From positions 1 to 22,116 of the forward strand of contig JAYQVM010000018.1 in the NCBI GenBank assembly GCA_038148435.1: a stretch of DNA of 22,116 bases, read 5' to 3'. This DNA is from UBA5109 sp038148435. Lineage in GTDB: Bacteria; Pseudomonadota; Gammaproteobacteria; Pseudomonadales; Pseudohongiellaceae. Positions 1 to 8,092 of this stretch are shown here, in pieces (position 1 is the first letter of the stretch; each line of letters opens with the position of its first letter). Made by a program: the position numbers and the translations under genes. The notes under the pieces were generated by a model. That model was not told the origin of the DNA and searched no databases. It was given only the letters and a program-made list of their open reading frames with translations.

Positions 1-1
1 G

Positions 2-280
2 ATGTCAGATCTGCGTGAGTCGGGAGCCATCGAGCAGGATGCCGATGTCATCATTTTCGTTTACCGTGAGGAAGTTTATGATGAAGATACTGAGCACAAG
101 GGCATGGCCGAAATCATTATCGGCAAGCAGCGGAATGGCCCTATCGGCACCTGTAATCTGAGCTTTATTGGCAAATATACTCGCTTTGAAAATTACATGC
201 CGATGAGCGCTGAACAAAACTTTGGCGGCATGTCCAGTCTCGGCGCTTACGCGGATGATTCCGGAGATTTTGACGAGTGA
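2..280 (+). CDS. dnaB: Replicative DNA helicase DnaB, C-terminal fragment (5' end outside window)
   Basis: DnaB is the hexameric ATP-driven helicase that unwinds DNA at the replication fork. Only the last ~92 codons are present. They hold the conserved SDLRESGAIEQDAD block, then the KQRNGPIG segment of the RecA-like motor domain, then a short acidic tail ending GDFDE. The ATG at position 2 is an internal methionine or a neighbouring residue, not the start: in full-length family members this block lies about 90 residues from the C-terminus. The TGA stop (278-280) overlaps the GTG start of alr (277-279), which suggests translational coupling. Family assignment is very secure. Confidence 0.95.
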   Translation: MSDLRESGAIEQDADVIIFVYREEVYDEDTEHKGMAEIIIGKQRNGPIGTCNLSFIGKYTRFENYMPMSAEQNFGGMSSLGAYADDSGDFDE

Positions 281-1377
281 TCCACCGAGTCAGAGCCAGC
301 ATCAATCTTAATGCCCTTAGCCATAACCTGCGTGTCGCTCGGCAATATGCCGGGCAGCGCAAGCTGCTCGCTGTTATAAAGGCCAATGCCTATGGTCATG
401 GTCTACTGCCGGTCGCCGAGGCCCTAGGTGAGGCCGATGCCTTTGCTGTCACCGACATTAACGAGGCCGAGGAACTGGCAAGTATTCATGATCCGGCATC
501 TATTCTCATTTTACAGGGAATCCTCGATTACACTGATATTCCTCGTATTGCAGAGTCCGGATTTCAAGTCGTCATTCACCGTGAAGAAGAGCTGCTCTGG
601 CTGGAACAGACGCTGGATTCAAAAAGCCCAAGAACACCGCTGACTTTCTGGCTGAAAATGAATTCGGGTATGGGTCGGCTGGGTATTCAGCCAGATAGAT
701 ATGTGACGGTTTATCAACAACTCAAGGCTAAGCCCTGGTGCGCGGATATCGTTGCCATGACTCACCTAGCAAATGCCAACTTGCCGAACTCAGCCCTGAA
801 CAAGGAGCAGGTCGAAACCTTTACCCGTTTCAGCAGCGAAATAGACGATTGTTCAAGCTCGATTGCTGCCAGCTCTGCCTTGCTGGCGGGCTTCGGAGAA
901 CATAGCGAGTGGGTCAGGCCCGGCATCATGCTCTATGGCAGTTCGCCGTTTCCTTATAGCGAGGCCAGTTTGAGACGTGAAAATCTATGTTTGCAGGCTG
1001 TCATGAGTCTGCAGGCGAAGATTATTGCAATTCAGCATTGCCGTGCCGGGGATAATGTCGGCTACTGTTCACAGTTTACCTGTCCCAAAGATATGCCAGT
1101 AGGGATTGTGAGTATTGGTTATGCCGACGGTTATCCCAGCAATGCCCCCAATGGCACTCCTGTAATGGTGAATGGCATTCGAACGACGAGCTGTGGTCGC
1201 GTATCTATGGACATGATCGCTGTCGACCTAAGTCCGGTCCCTGACGCTGAACTCGGCTCCGAGGTAAGCCTCTGGGGGGATGCGCTATCGCTGGATGAAG
1301 TCGCCGAGCATACCGGTATTATTTCCTATAACCTGTGCTGCAGTATTGCTAAGCGTGTGGAGCGGGTCTATGGCTAA
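277..1377 (+). CDS. alr: Alanine racemase
   Basis: A PLP-dependent cytoplasmic enzyme that interconverts L- and D-alanine for peptidoglycan. The protein is 366 residues, normal for the family. It has the PLP-lysine signature AVIKANAYGHG with the Schiff-base lysine at K35, and the C-terminal catalytic tyrosine region NVGYCSQF followed by SIGYADGYP. The start is GTG at 277, sharing GTGA with the dnaB stop; the first residues (MIHRVRASINLNALSHN) align with normal Alr N-termini, so no other start is needed. The end overlaps the radA start by 8 bases. The order dnaB-alr-radA is common in gammaproteobacteria. Whether this is the biosynthetic (alr) or catabolic (dadX) type is inferred from the location only. 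Confidence 0.95.
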   Translation: MIHRVRASINLNALSHNLRVARQYAGQRKLLAVIKANAYGHGLLPVAEALGEADAFAVTDINEAEELASIHDPASILILQGILDYTDIPRIAESGFQVVIHREEELLWLEQTLDSKSPRTPLTFWLKMNSGMGRLGIQPDRYVTVYQQLKAKPWCADIVAMTHLANANLPNSALNKEQVETFTRFSSEIDDCSSSIAASSALLAGFGEHSEWVRPGIMLYGSSPFPYSEASLRRENLCLQAVMSLQAKIIAIQHCRAGDNVGYCSQFTCPKDMPVGIVSIGYADGYPSNAPNGTPVMVNGIRTTSCGRVSMDMIAVDLSPVPDAELGSEVSLWGDALSLDEVAEHTGIISYNLCCSIAKRVERVYG

Positions 1378-2740
1378 AACCAAGACGGCCTATGTCTGCA
1401 ATGATTGTGGTGCCGAACACGGTCAGTGGCAGGGACAATGTCAGAGCTGTTCGGAATGGAACACCCTGTCACGCATCTCCCTTGGCTCCTCAACATCACC
1501 GTCAGCGGCTGTCAGCTTTAAGCGACAGGGTTTTGCTGGTGATGCATCCAGTCTGAAAGTTCTCAAGGATATCAATCTCGATGATGCGCCACGTATTGCT
1601 ACCGGAATTGCCGAGTTTGACCGTGTACTGGGTGAAGGCATTGTGCCCGGTTCAGCCATACTGATTGGCGGCAACCCGGGCGCAGGTAAAAGCACCCTGC
1701 TGCTGCAAATACTCTGTCAGCTCTCACAGAACAACAAAGCACTATATGTCACCGGCGAGGAATCGCTGCAGCAGGTAGCCATGCGCGCCAAACGTCTGGG
1801 GCTTCCCAGTGACAAGCTGATGATGCTGTCAGAAACTGATATCAGCAAAATCACAGATATCGCCCAGGAGCAACAGCCAAAACTGATGGTGATTGATTCG
1901 ATTCAGGTCATGCACAGTAGCGAGGTTCCATCGGCACCAGGCTCTGTTTCCCAGGTGCGTGAATGCGCTGCCTATCTGGTGCAATATGCCAAGCAGAGTA
2001 ATACCGCTATCTTTTTTGTTGGGCATGTCACCAAGGAAGGCTCTCTGGCTGGGCCAAAAGTGCTGGAACATATGATTGATTGTTTCATGATGCTCGAGGG
2101 CGGCGATGATTCCCGTTATCGCACTTTACGCTCGCAGAAAAACCGTTTCGGTGCGGTAAATGAATTGGGTGTTTTTGCCATGACAGAACAGGGTCTCAAG
2201 GAAGTGAAAAATCCTTCGGCTATTTTTCTGGCGAGAAGCGAGGATATATCGCCAGGCTCAGTGGTAACAGTATTATGGGAAGGTACACGTCCCCTGCTAG
2301 TGGAAATCCAGGCTTTGGTAGATACCTCACAATTCGGCAATCCTAGACGCATTGCAGTCGGGCTTGATCATAATCGCATGGCTATGCTATTGGCTGTATT
2401 GCATCGGCATGGTGGTTTGTTCATGGCGGACCAAGATGTCTTTGTCAATGTGGTTGGAGGCGTTAGGGTTAGTGAGACCAGTGCCGATCTGGCCCTGATC
2501 CTAGCAGTGGTTTCCAGCTTTAAAGACCATAAACTGGACCGTGAATTGGTAGTCTTTGGCGAAGTTGGTCTTGCCGGAGAAATTCGTCCTGTCCTTAATG
2601 GTCAACAACGCTTACTCGAGGCAGCCAAACATGGTTTTACCCATGCAATCGTCCCCAAGGCCAATGCACCCAAGCAAACCATCAAAGGCATGCAGGTCAT
2701 TGCCGTGTCACGCTTGAGTGAGGCACTCGCTGCCTTATAA
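1370..2740 (+). CDS. radA: DNA repair protein RadA
   Basis: RadA is a RecA-like, DnaB-type branch-migration ATPase that helps process recombination intermediates. The protein is 456 residues from ATG 1370. In order it shows a four-cysteine zinc finger (C10, C13, C24, C27), a Walker A motif GGNPGAGKST near residues 100-109, the RadA signature KNRFG, and a C-terminal Lon-protease-like domain (GGVRVSETSADLA, GEVGLAGEIRPV). The frame stays open 30 codons upstream inside alr, but RadA proteins begin right before the zinc finger, so ATG 1370 is the start. It lies 8 bases before the end of alr, implying coupled translation. Highly confident. Confidence 0.96.
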   Translation: MAKTKTAYVCNDCGAEHGQWQGQCQSCSEWNTLSRISLGSSTSPSAAVSFKRQGFAGDASSLKVLKDINLDDAPRIATGIAEFDRVLGEGIVPGSAILIGGNPGAGKSTLLLQILCQLSQNNKALYVTGEESLQQVAMRAKRLGLPSDKLMMLSETDISKITDIAQEQQPKLMVIDSIQVMHSSEVPSAPGSVSQVRECAAYLVQYAKQSNTAIFFVGHVTKEGSLAGPKVLEHMIDCFMMLEGGDDSRYRTLRSQKNRFGAVNELGVFAMTEQGLKEVKNPSAIFLARSEDISPGSVVTVLWEGTRPLLVEIQALVDTSQFGNPRRIAVGLDHNRMAMLLAVLHRHGGLFMADQDVFVNVVGGVRVSETSADLALILAVVSSFKDHKLDRELVVFGEVGLAGEIRPVLNGQQRLLEAAKHGFTHAIVPKANAPKQTIKGMQVIAVSRLSEALAAL

Positions 2741-2795
2741 CCTTTTCCCTGACATTCCAGCCTGTCCTGTAATAAAAGTGAACTAAAAAAATTGA

Positions 2796-2823
2796 TTGCA
2801 TTTCTTAATTGAAATGCTATCTT
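2796..2823 (+). promoter_or_regulatory. Candidate sigma70 promoter for gss
   Basis: Between radA and gss a -35-like TTGCAT (2796-2801) is followed after 16 bases by a -10-like TATCTT (2818-2823). It sits in an AT-rich stretch that then becomes GC-rich (GCGCC). Transcription would begin near 2830, downstream of a possible TTG start at 2822 and about 25 bases before ATG 2855. This supports ATG 2855 as the gss start and gss as a transcription unit separate from dnaB-alr-radA. Read by eye only. Confidence 0.4.
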
Positions 2824-2854
2824 GCGCCACCTTTTTTTCTCGGGTTATGGCACG

Positions 2855-4783
2855 ATGGGCGAAGACGATAGCAGCAATTCTAGAAACATAGAGCAGACCA
2901 CTTGGGCTCCTTTCGGCACAATTCTGGGCTATGCTCCAGGTAATGTTCCGGTTTACTCATCGGATTATGACAGTGCCGATGATAATGAATTGCCCAATCG
3001 CCATGCCTACCGTAGTTACATTGACGGCATCTTTATGGGCTACAAGTGGCAGTGCGTAGAGTTTGCTCGCCGCTGGATGTATATCAACAAGGGCTATATC
3101 TTCGACGATGTTTCCATGGCCTACGATATATTTCTGTTACAACACGTGCGTGTTGTCAAAGGCAAGAAACCCTGCAAACTGCCTCTGTACTCATTTCGCA
3201 ATGGTTCGATTCGCTGGCCGGAACCGGGTTGTATGCTGATCTGGAACGAAGGCGGTGAATTCGAGGTCACAGGTCATGTTGCGATTGTCACCGAAGTCCG
3301 CGAAGACAGGATTCAACTGGTAGAACAGAACAATCAGCATTTGGTCTGGCCACAACAGCAAAACTATTCACGTGAATTGACTGCACGTATTGCCGATGAC
3401 GGAGCCTACTGGATAGAAAGTCCACTAGCAGGTGCGCCATTATTGGGCTGGGTTATCCAGACCAAAGACCCGAAAGGAGCTGTAAATCATGAAGCTAAGA
3501 AATCATCTCTGTATCGCTTTCGCATGTTCAGTGCCGGAGATACCGTAAACCCGAATCAGTCCTGGTTAAATGTAGCCAATGAAGATGAAGCCGCCTTTGT
3601 TAAAATGATGGGGGCTCATCGCTTGACCAATAAGGAAACTTACTACAATCGTTACCTTGGAATTAGTGAAACAGCTGCCAAAGAGCTCAAGCGCGCTACC
3701 AATGAATTACATGCCCTCTTCCTGCATGCGACTGACTATGTATTGCAACACGAAGAGTTGTTAGCAAAATTCAATCTGCCCCGCGTGCTCTGGAGTCGAA
3801 TCAAACAGTCTTGGGACAACCGTCGTAATGAAATGATCACCGGACGTTTTGACTTCTGCATGCATAACCAGGGTATCAAAGTTTATGAATACAATTGTGA
3901 CTCGGCATCTTGCTATATGGAGTGCGGCAAGGTTCAAGATAAATGGGCCGAGCATTTTGACGTTCATGAGGGTCGAAGTGCAGGCAATAAACTTTATGAA
4001 GAACTGGTGCAAGCCTGGAAGGAAAGTTCGGTGCAGGGGGTGCTTCATATTATGCAGGATAAAGATCTGGAGGAAACCTATCATGCACTGTTCATGAAGG
4101 AAGCGATTAGCCAGGCAGGCATTAGCTGTAAAGTTTTGAAGGATTTTAGCACTCTGCGTTGGAATCAAGAGGGCCAGATTGTTGATGACGATGACATCGA
4201 AGTCAAATGGGTATGGAAAACCTGGGCCTGGGAAACCGCATTGGATCAATTGCGCGAAGAATGTGAACAGGATGAAGCACAGATGGATGCTTATCAGTTT
4301 GACCGCATTCGTCATGGAAATCCACGCCTGGTTGATGTCTTGCTACGCAGTGAAGTCGTGGTGTTTGAACCCCTATGGACATTAATCCCCAGTAATAAGG
4401 CCATCCTTGCTGTTCTGTGGTCCCTATTTCCGAATCACCCTTATCTGCTAAACACGCAGTTCAGCCTTAATGAGGAACTGCTCCAAAAAGGATTTGCCGA
4501 GAAGCCGATTGCTGGCCGCTGCGGCCATAACATCTCCCTGATTGAAAAGGACACTGTGCTGGAATCCAGCAGTGGCAAGTTTGAACACCAGGATGTCATT
4601 TACCAGGAGCTGTGCATGCTGCCACAAATTGAATGGCTCAACATCCAACTTTGCAGCTTCACCGTAGATGGCTCCTATGCTGGCGCCTGTACCAGAACCG
4701 ATGAGAGCATTCTGATCACTAAGGATAGTGATCTCTTGCCACTGCGTATCCTGGAGGATGAGGCCTTTCCGGATATGGAATAA
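2855..4783 (+). CDS. gss: Bifunctional glutathionylspermidine synthetase/amidase
   Basis: Gss uses ATP to join glutathione to spermidine, and its second domain hydrolyses the product. The protein is 642 residues from ATG 2855; the E. coli enzyme is about 619. The N-terminal CHAP-type amidase (about 15-210) carries APFGTILGYAPG, the nucleophile C67 in KWQCVEFARR and H141 in TGHVAIVTE. The C-terminal ATP-grasp-like synthetase (about 230-640) carries MITGRFDFC, YEYNCDSASC, HIMQDKDLEETYHA, VWKTWAWETA, FEPLWTLIPSNKAI and IAGRCGHNISL. Both active regions look intact. The frame opens upstream at TTG 2822, but the -10 element overlaps that codon, so ATG 2855 is preferred; no good Shine-Dalgarno is seen for either. 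A spermidine-synthase-like pair lies about 2.7 kb downstream. Confidence 0.95.
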   Translation: MGEDDSSNSRNIEQTTWAPFGTILGYAPGNVPVYSSDYDSADDNELPNRHAYRSYIDGIFMGYKWQCVEFARRWMYINKGYIFDDVSMAYDIFLLQHVRVVKGKKPCKLPLYSFRNGSIRWPEPGCMLIWNEGGEFEVTGHVAIVTEVREDRIQLVEQNNQHLVWPQQQNYSRELTARIADDGAYWIESPLAGAPLLGWVIQTKDPKGAVNHEAKKSSLYRFRMFSAGDTVNPNQSWLNVANEDEAAFVKMMGAHRLTNKETYYNRYLGISETAAKELKRATNELHALFLHATDYVLQHEELLAKFNLPRVLWSRIKQSWDNRRNEMITGRFDFCMHNQGIKVYEYNCDSASCYMECGKVQDKWAEHFDVHEGRSAGNKLYEELVQAWKESSVQGVLHIMQDKDLEETYHALFMKEAISQAGISCKVLKDFSTLRWNQEGQIVDDDDIEVKWVWKTWAWETALDQLREECEQDEAQMDAYQFDRIRHGNPRLVDVLLRSEVVVFEPLWTLIPSNKAILAVLWSLFPNHPYLLNTQFSLNEELLQKGFAEKPIAGRCGHNISLIEKDTVLESSSGKFEHQDVIYQELCMLPQIEWLNIQLCSFTVDGSYAGACTRTDESILITKDSDLLPLRILEDEAFPDME

Positions 4784-4789
4784 ACAGAT

Positions 4790-4809
4790 ACATCCACAGC
4801 CTTTCCACA
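4790..4809 (+). promoter_or_regulatory. Two DnaA-box-like 9-mers in phase
   Basis: ACATCCACA (4790-4798) and CTTTCCACA (4801-4809) each match the DnaA consensus TTATCCACA at 7 of 9 positions. They repeat in the same orientation with an 11-bp period. They sit just after the gss stop and 28-47 bp before the -35 of the next gene, a DnaT-domain protein. Two mismatches each make DnaA binding uncertain; the phasing and the nature of the downstream gene are the only support. Confidence 0.2.
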
Positions 4810-4836
4810 GCATATGCTCTAACAGGTACCGAGTGA

Positions 4837-4865
4837 TTGTGTTAGCATTTTTGCTCTGATATTAA
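4837..4865 (+). promoter_or_regulatory. Candidate extended -10 promoter for the triple-DnaT gene
   Basis: TTGTGT (4837-4842) and TATTAA (4860-4865) are separated by 17 bases, with a TG one base before the -10 (TGATATTAA, 4857-4865). Transcription is predicted around 4872, only about 7 bases before ATG 4879. No Shine-Dalgarno fits in such a short leader. Read by eye. Confidence 0.4.
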
Positions 4866-4878
4866 TTTGATTGCCTGC

Positions 4879-5979
4879 ATGAGCTCATACCTTATCCCAG
4901 AACGACCACTGCTGATTTCTCCCACTCTGGCGGCCACCATCGGTTTGGAAGAAGCAGTGATGCTGCATGTTCTAAGTGAACTGGAAATATGCGAAGCAAC
5001 GCAAATACGTCAGGAGCGCCGCTGGTGTCGGCTTAATGAATCCCTATTAGAAAAAGCTATGCCCTTCTGGTCACTCATGGACATAAAGCGAATTCGGCAG
5101 AATCTGCTTGGAAAAGGCCTGATCCTGATTGAAGCCGATCCTCAGCAAAGAGATATTTTTTTTCTGGCCATTAATCAGCCCCTGCAGGAAAGTGCCGAAC
5201 CAATCCAGAAAAACCCCCAGCAGTCCAATACCCTTAGTCGAGTATTTCAGGCTCAGGAAACCGGTGGCAAAGCCACGTATATCCCTCCAAACTGGCAACC
5301 CAGTGAAGAGCTCTACCAGCAATGTGCCCAGCACCAGATTCCGCGTGATTTTATTGACCAGCGCATCAGGACCTTCGTCATCTACTGGCGCGAACGGCAG
5401 AAAACCCAGTACTCCTGGTATAACACTTTTCTTAAATGGATTTTGAAAGACTGGCGGCGCGAACAAAGTTATCAGGGGGCGCGGGAGCTTGAAGCTGACA
5501 TGAACAGCTCCTGGAGGCCCAGCGAAGAAGCCCTGAGTATTCTTGAGTATGCCGGCATTAATGCCGACTTTATTGAGGATGCCATTCCTGAATTTGTGCT
5601 TTACTGGAAAGAACGCGGACTAGTCACTAGCACCTGGAACACCAAATTCATTGCCCATATCCGAAGACAGTGGGCTAAGTACACCTTGGCTCTGGAAAAT
5701 GATCCCACGCCAAGCCTTATTCCGGATGAGTACAAGCCTAGTCCGACCTGTTTTGAAGTACTGGAAATGGCAAATATCGACGAAGAATTTGCTCGTGAAC
5801 AAATCCGTGAATTCGTGCTTTACTGGAAAGACCGTAAAGAAGCGCAGTCTTCATGGAACACAAAATTCTTGCAGCATGTGAAATATAAGTGGGCTTTTCA
5901 TCAACAATCCAACCTGCCAGCCTCACAACAATTACAGAACAAGATTGAACAGTATATAGACCGCTCCTGGGCTGAGTAG
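4879..5979 (+). CDS. Putative DnaT-like protein with three tandem DnaT-type domains
   Basis: The protein is 366 residues from ATG 4879; a TTG at 4867 is possible but would lie before the predicted transcription start. Residues ~1-100 look like a winged-helix module of the kind found in primosomal and phage replication proteins (WCRLNESLL, then DIKRIRQNLLGKGLI, then a beta-hairpin). A Q/P-rich linker (~101-132) follows. Three repeats then occur at ~136-196, 211-268 and 284-340, each with W/Y-x-P-S near the start, a central F-V/L-x-YW-K/R-E/D-R block and a closing W-x-T-x-F block ending in a conserved tryptophan. This pattern matches the C-terminal ssDNA-binding domain of DnaT, which in E. coli occurs once and aids PriA-dependent replication restart. 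Role in ssDNA binding or restart is inferred from family; three copies are unusual. It stands alone between gss and queG. Confidence 0.8.
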   Translation: MSSYLIPERPLLISPTLAATIGLEEAVMLHVLSELEICEATQIRQERRWCRLNESLLEKAMPFWSLMDIKRIRQNLLGKGLILIEADPQQRDIFFLAINQPLQESAEPIQKNPQQSNTLSRVFQAQETGGKATYIPPNWQPSEELYQQCAQHQIPRDFIDQRIRTFVIYWRERQKTQYSWYNTFLKWILKDWRREQSYQGARELEADMNSSWRPSEEALSILEYAGINADFIEDAIPEFVLYWKERGLVTSTWNTKFIAHIRRQWAKYTLALENDPTPSLIPDEYKPSPTCFEVLEMANIDEEFAREQIREFVLYWKDRKEAQSSWNTKFLQHVKYKWAFHQQSNLPASQQLQNKIEQYIDRSWAE

Positions 5980-6154
5980 TAAGGACTAATACTGCACTCA
6001 AAAATTGCACAAATCTTAAATTTCATTCGCCCATTTATAACCCCAGAGGCAAGGGCATTTTCAAGCGACTGACTTAGTAAACCCCGACATCAGAACTACG
6101 ATTGGAAAAGATTCCTGATTGAGACAAGTAATTTAGGTGACTACACGGAAATAG

Positions 6155-7207
6155 ATGTTTGAAATCGACTTTCACAAGTTAGCTGAGGAGATCAAAACCT
6201 GGGGTAAGGAGCTGGGTTTTCAGCAGGTTGGTATCAGCGATATCGACTTGACTGAGGCCGAAGTGCATCTTAAGAACTGGCTAGCCAAAAACTACCATGG
6301 CCAGATGGGCTACATGCAGGCTCATGGTGTCAAACGCTCGCGTCCAGAACTACTTCTCCCGGGTACCATCCGTGTCATTTCCCTTCGCATGGATTATTTG
6401 CCTACCGGTGTTGAAAGCGTGCGCGTGCTAAAAGATGCTTCCAAAGCCTATCTATCTCGCTACGCCCTGGGGCGTGACTATCACAAGGTGATACGCCAGC
6501 GTTTGCAGAAACTTGCCGACCGGATTCAGGCTGCCTGTGGCGAATTTGCCTATCGGGCCTTTGTCGACAGTGCCCCGGTATTGGAACGGGCGCTTGCAGA
6601 AAAAGCCGGTCTTGGCTGGATTGGGAAAAATACCATGCTGATCAATAAGCAAGCCGGTTCCTGGTTTTTTTTGGGCGAACTCTACACCGATCTCCCCCTG
6701 CCACCCGACAAAAAAGCACAGGCACACTGTGGCAGCTGTCGAGCTTGTCTAGATGTCTGTCCAACACAGGCTTTTGTTGGGCCTAATCAGCTGGATGCCC
6801 GAAAGTGTATTTCTTACCTTACCATCGAACTCAAAGGCAGCATTCCAACAAATTTGCGTCCGCTCATGGGTAATCGGGTCTTTGGTTGTGATGATTGCCA
6901 ACTCTGCTGCCCCTGGAACAAATTCTCCCATAACACCAGCGAGCAGGACTTTGCGCCTCAACACCAGCTGGACCAAGCTGATCTGATTGAACTTTTCCTG
7001 TGGACAGAAGAAGACTTTCTTAGCAGAACAGCCGGCTCGCCTATCCGGCGAATTGGCCATGAACGCTGGCTGCGAAACCTGGCCGTCGGACTGGGAAATG
7101 CAGCACCCAGCGCTGCTATCCGCAAAGCGCTTATATCACGCAGTGAGCATCCCTCTGAGCTGGTAAGGGAGCATGTACAGTGGGCGCTTGAACAGCAGGG
7201 CGGCTGA
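6155..7207 (+). CDS. queG: Epoxyqueuosine reductase
   Basis: QueG is a cobalamin- and iron-sulfur-dependent cytoplasmic enzyme that reduces epoxyqueuosine to queuosine at tRNA position 34. The protein is 350 residues, slightly shorter than E. coli (379) at the C-terminus. Visible are the FQQVGISD N-terminus, RYALGRDYHK, the catalytic aspartate D138 in FVDSAPVLER, and cysteines for two [4Fe-4S] clusters (C192, C195, C198, C202 and C218, C245, C248, C252 in the CGSCRAC and CDDCQLCCPWN blocks). The C-terminal RRIGHERWLRNLAVGLGN is the usual HEAT-like end. The start ATG 6155 has GGAA 5-8 bases upstream. The 175-base gap before it has no feature I can defend. Its last 72 bases overlap a candidate minus-strand ORF. 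Confidence 0.95.
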   Translation: MFEIDFHKLAEEIKTWGKELGFQQVGISDIDLTEAEVHLKNWLAKNYHGQMGYMQAHGVKRSRPELLLPGTIRVISLRMDYLPTGVESVRVLKDASKAYLSRYALGRDYHKVIRQRLQKLADRIQAACGEFAYRAFVDSAPVLERALAEKAGLGWIGKNTMLINKQAGSWFFLGELYTDLPLPPDKKAQAHCGSCRACLDVCPTQAFVGPNQLDARKCISYLTIELKGSIPTNLRPLMGNRVFGCDDCQLCCPWNKFSHNTSEQDFAPQHQLDQADLIELFLWTEEDFLSRTAGSPIRRIGHERWLRNLAVGLGNAAPSAAIRKALISRSEHPSELVREHVQWALEQQGG

Positions 7208-7345
7208 TCGGTAGTCTTGCATATCTATAAGGAGTTTCCAGATTAATGCAACCGACAGGACACTTAATACCACAAAGCTGATTATGACTATCAACCAGTT
7301 CGCCGCCAGCAAAATGATATCCAGCACTATCAGCATATCGATCAT
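7136..7345 (-). CDS. Candidate small membrane protein, 69 residues, antisense to the queG 3' end
   Basis: No family recognised. The minus-strand ORF starts at ATG 7345 with a good Shine-Dalgarno, GTAAGG (7351-7356), five bases upstream. Residues ~3-42 are strongly hydrophobic and read as one long or two short membrane helices (MLIVLDIILLAANWLIV, then VVLSVLSVALIWKLLI). A polar C-terminal tail with several K/R follows (QDYRSAALLFKRP). The hydrophobic part is coded entirely in the queG-downstream intergenic region; only the tail overlaps queG (7136-7207). The ribosome-binding site, the membrane-like composition and the location argue for a real gene, but the overlap and lack of a recognised homologue keep confidence low. 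Confidence 0.4.
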   Translation of the reverse strand: MIDMLIVLDIILLAANWLIVIISFVVLSVLSVALIWKLLIDMQDYRSAALLFKRPLYMLPYQLRGMLTA

Positions 7346-7413
7346 GTGTGCCTTACTTTTTCGCGGGCAAAGCACCCATAAGTGAATATTACACAAGAGA
7401 GGCTCGCTTTCTG

Positions 7414-7419
7414 TATACT
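7414..7419 (+). promoter_or_regulatory. Candidate -10 element for the spermidine-synthase-like pair
   Basis: TATACT (7414-7419) matches the sigma70 -10 consensus at 5 of 6 positions. A possible -35, TTACAC, lies 19 bases upstream, which is a long spacer. A start near 7426 would place ATG 7442 in a 16-base leader and exclude the alternative GTG start at 7382. Confidence 0.35.
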
Positions 7420-7441
7420 GCACTGCCGGAACTCAGGGAAA

Positions 7442-8092
7442 ATGATTTTGACTGAATCAAGCATATCCAAAAAAAATCTGCTGGTTATGAGCCTGGCTTT
7501 TATCAGTGGCTTTATTATTATGTCGATAGAGCTGCTGGGTGGACGTATTTTGGCCCCCTATTTTGGCAGCAGTATTTTTGTCTGGGGCAGTATCATTACA
7601 GTATTTATGATCTCCCTATCCTTGGGATACCTGCTGGGAGGGAAATTATCCCTTCGCAAGCCCAGACTGAAACAGCATGGCACTTTTTTTATAAGCTCCG
7701 CATTTTTGTTATTACCACTTATCCTCTTCAGCAATCAGCTCATGGAAAGCCTATTTTTGATTATTGAAGACCCCCGCTATGGATCACTTAGTGTTTCCCT
7801 CTTACTGTTTTTTTTGCCAACAACCGTGCTTGGGATGATTGCCCCTTATTCCGTTCGCCTGCTGGTGATAAATTCTCACCACAGCGGACATATCGCCGGC
7901 ACACTGTATTTTGTGTCAACGCTAGGCAGTGCACTGGGGACTCTGGTAACTTCTTTTTATCTGGTTCTCTGGTTTGAAGTTAATCAAATTCTGATCAGCA
8001 TGGCCCTCATTCTATTTGCCGCCGGTTTTCTTGCCATTTTTTCTGATAAGAACTTTTCTGAAAACAAGCTTAGTGTGGACTCAACTTCATGA
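7442..8092 (+). CDS. Membrane half of a spermidine-synthase-like protein (polytopic)
   Basis: The protein is 216 residues from ATG 7442 (AGGG a few bases upstream). It is almost entirely hydrophobic, with about six to seven predicted helices. It carries the pattern seen in the membrane module of proteins annotated as fused MFS/spermidine synthase: SGFIIMSIELLGGRILAPYFGSS near the N-terminus, then FVWGSIITVFMISLSLGYLLGGKL, PTTVLGMIAPYSVRLL and GHIAGTLYFVSTLGSALGTL. In those proteins the module is joined to a SAM-fold domain; here that domain is the next gene, whose ATG overlaps this TGA (ATGA, 8089-8092). The transported or bound substrate is not known for this family. A GTG at 7382 could add 20 residues, but the -10 element argues against it. 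Confidence 0.75.
   Translation: MILTESSISKKNLLVMSLAFISGFIIMSIELLGGRILAPYFGSSIFVWGSIITVFMISLSLGYLLGGKLSLRKPRLKQHGTFFISSAFLLLPLILFSNQLMESLFLIIEDPRYGSLSVSLLLFFLPTTVLGMIAPYSVRLLVINSHHSGHIAGTLYFVSTLGSALGTLVTSFYLVLWFEVNQILISMALILFAAGFLAIFSDKNFSENKLSVDSTS

Noticed and set aside
3761..4315. 184-codon minus-strand ORF inside gss
   Set aside because: Lies wholly antisense to the conserved synthetase domain and has no own signals; a shadow frame.
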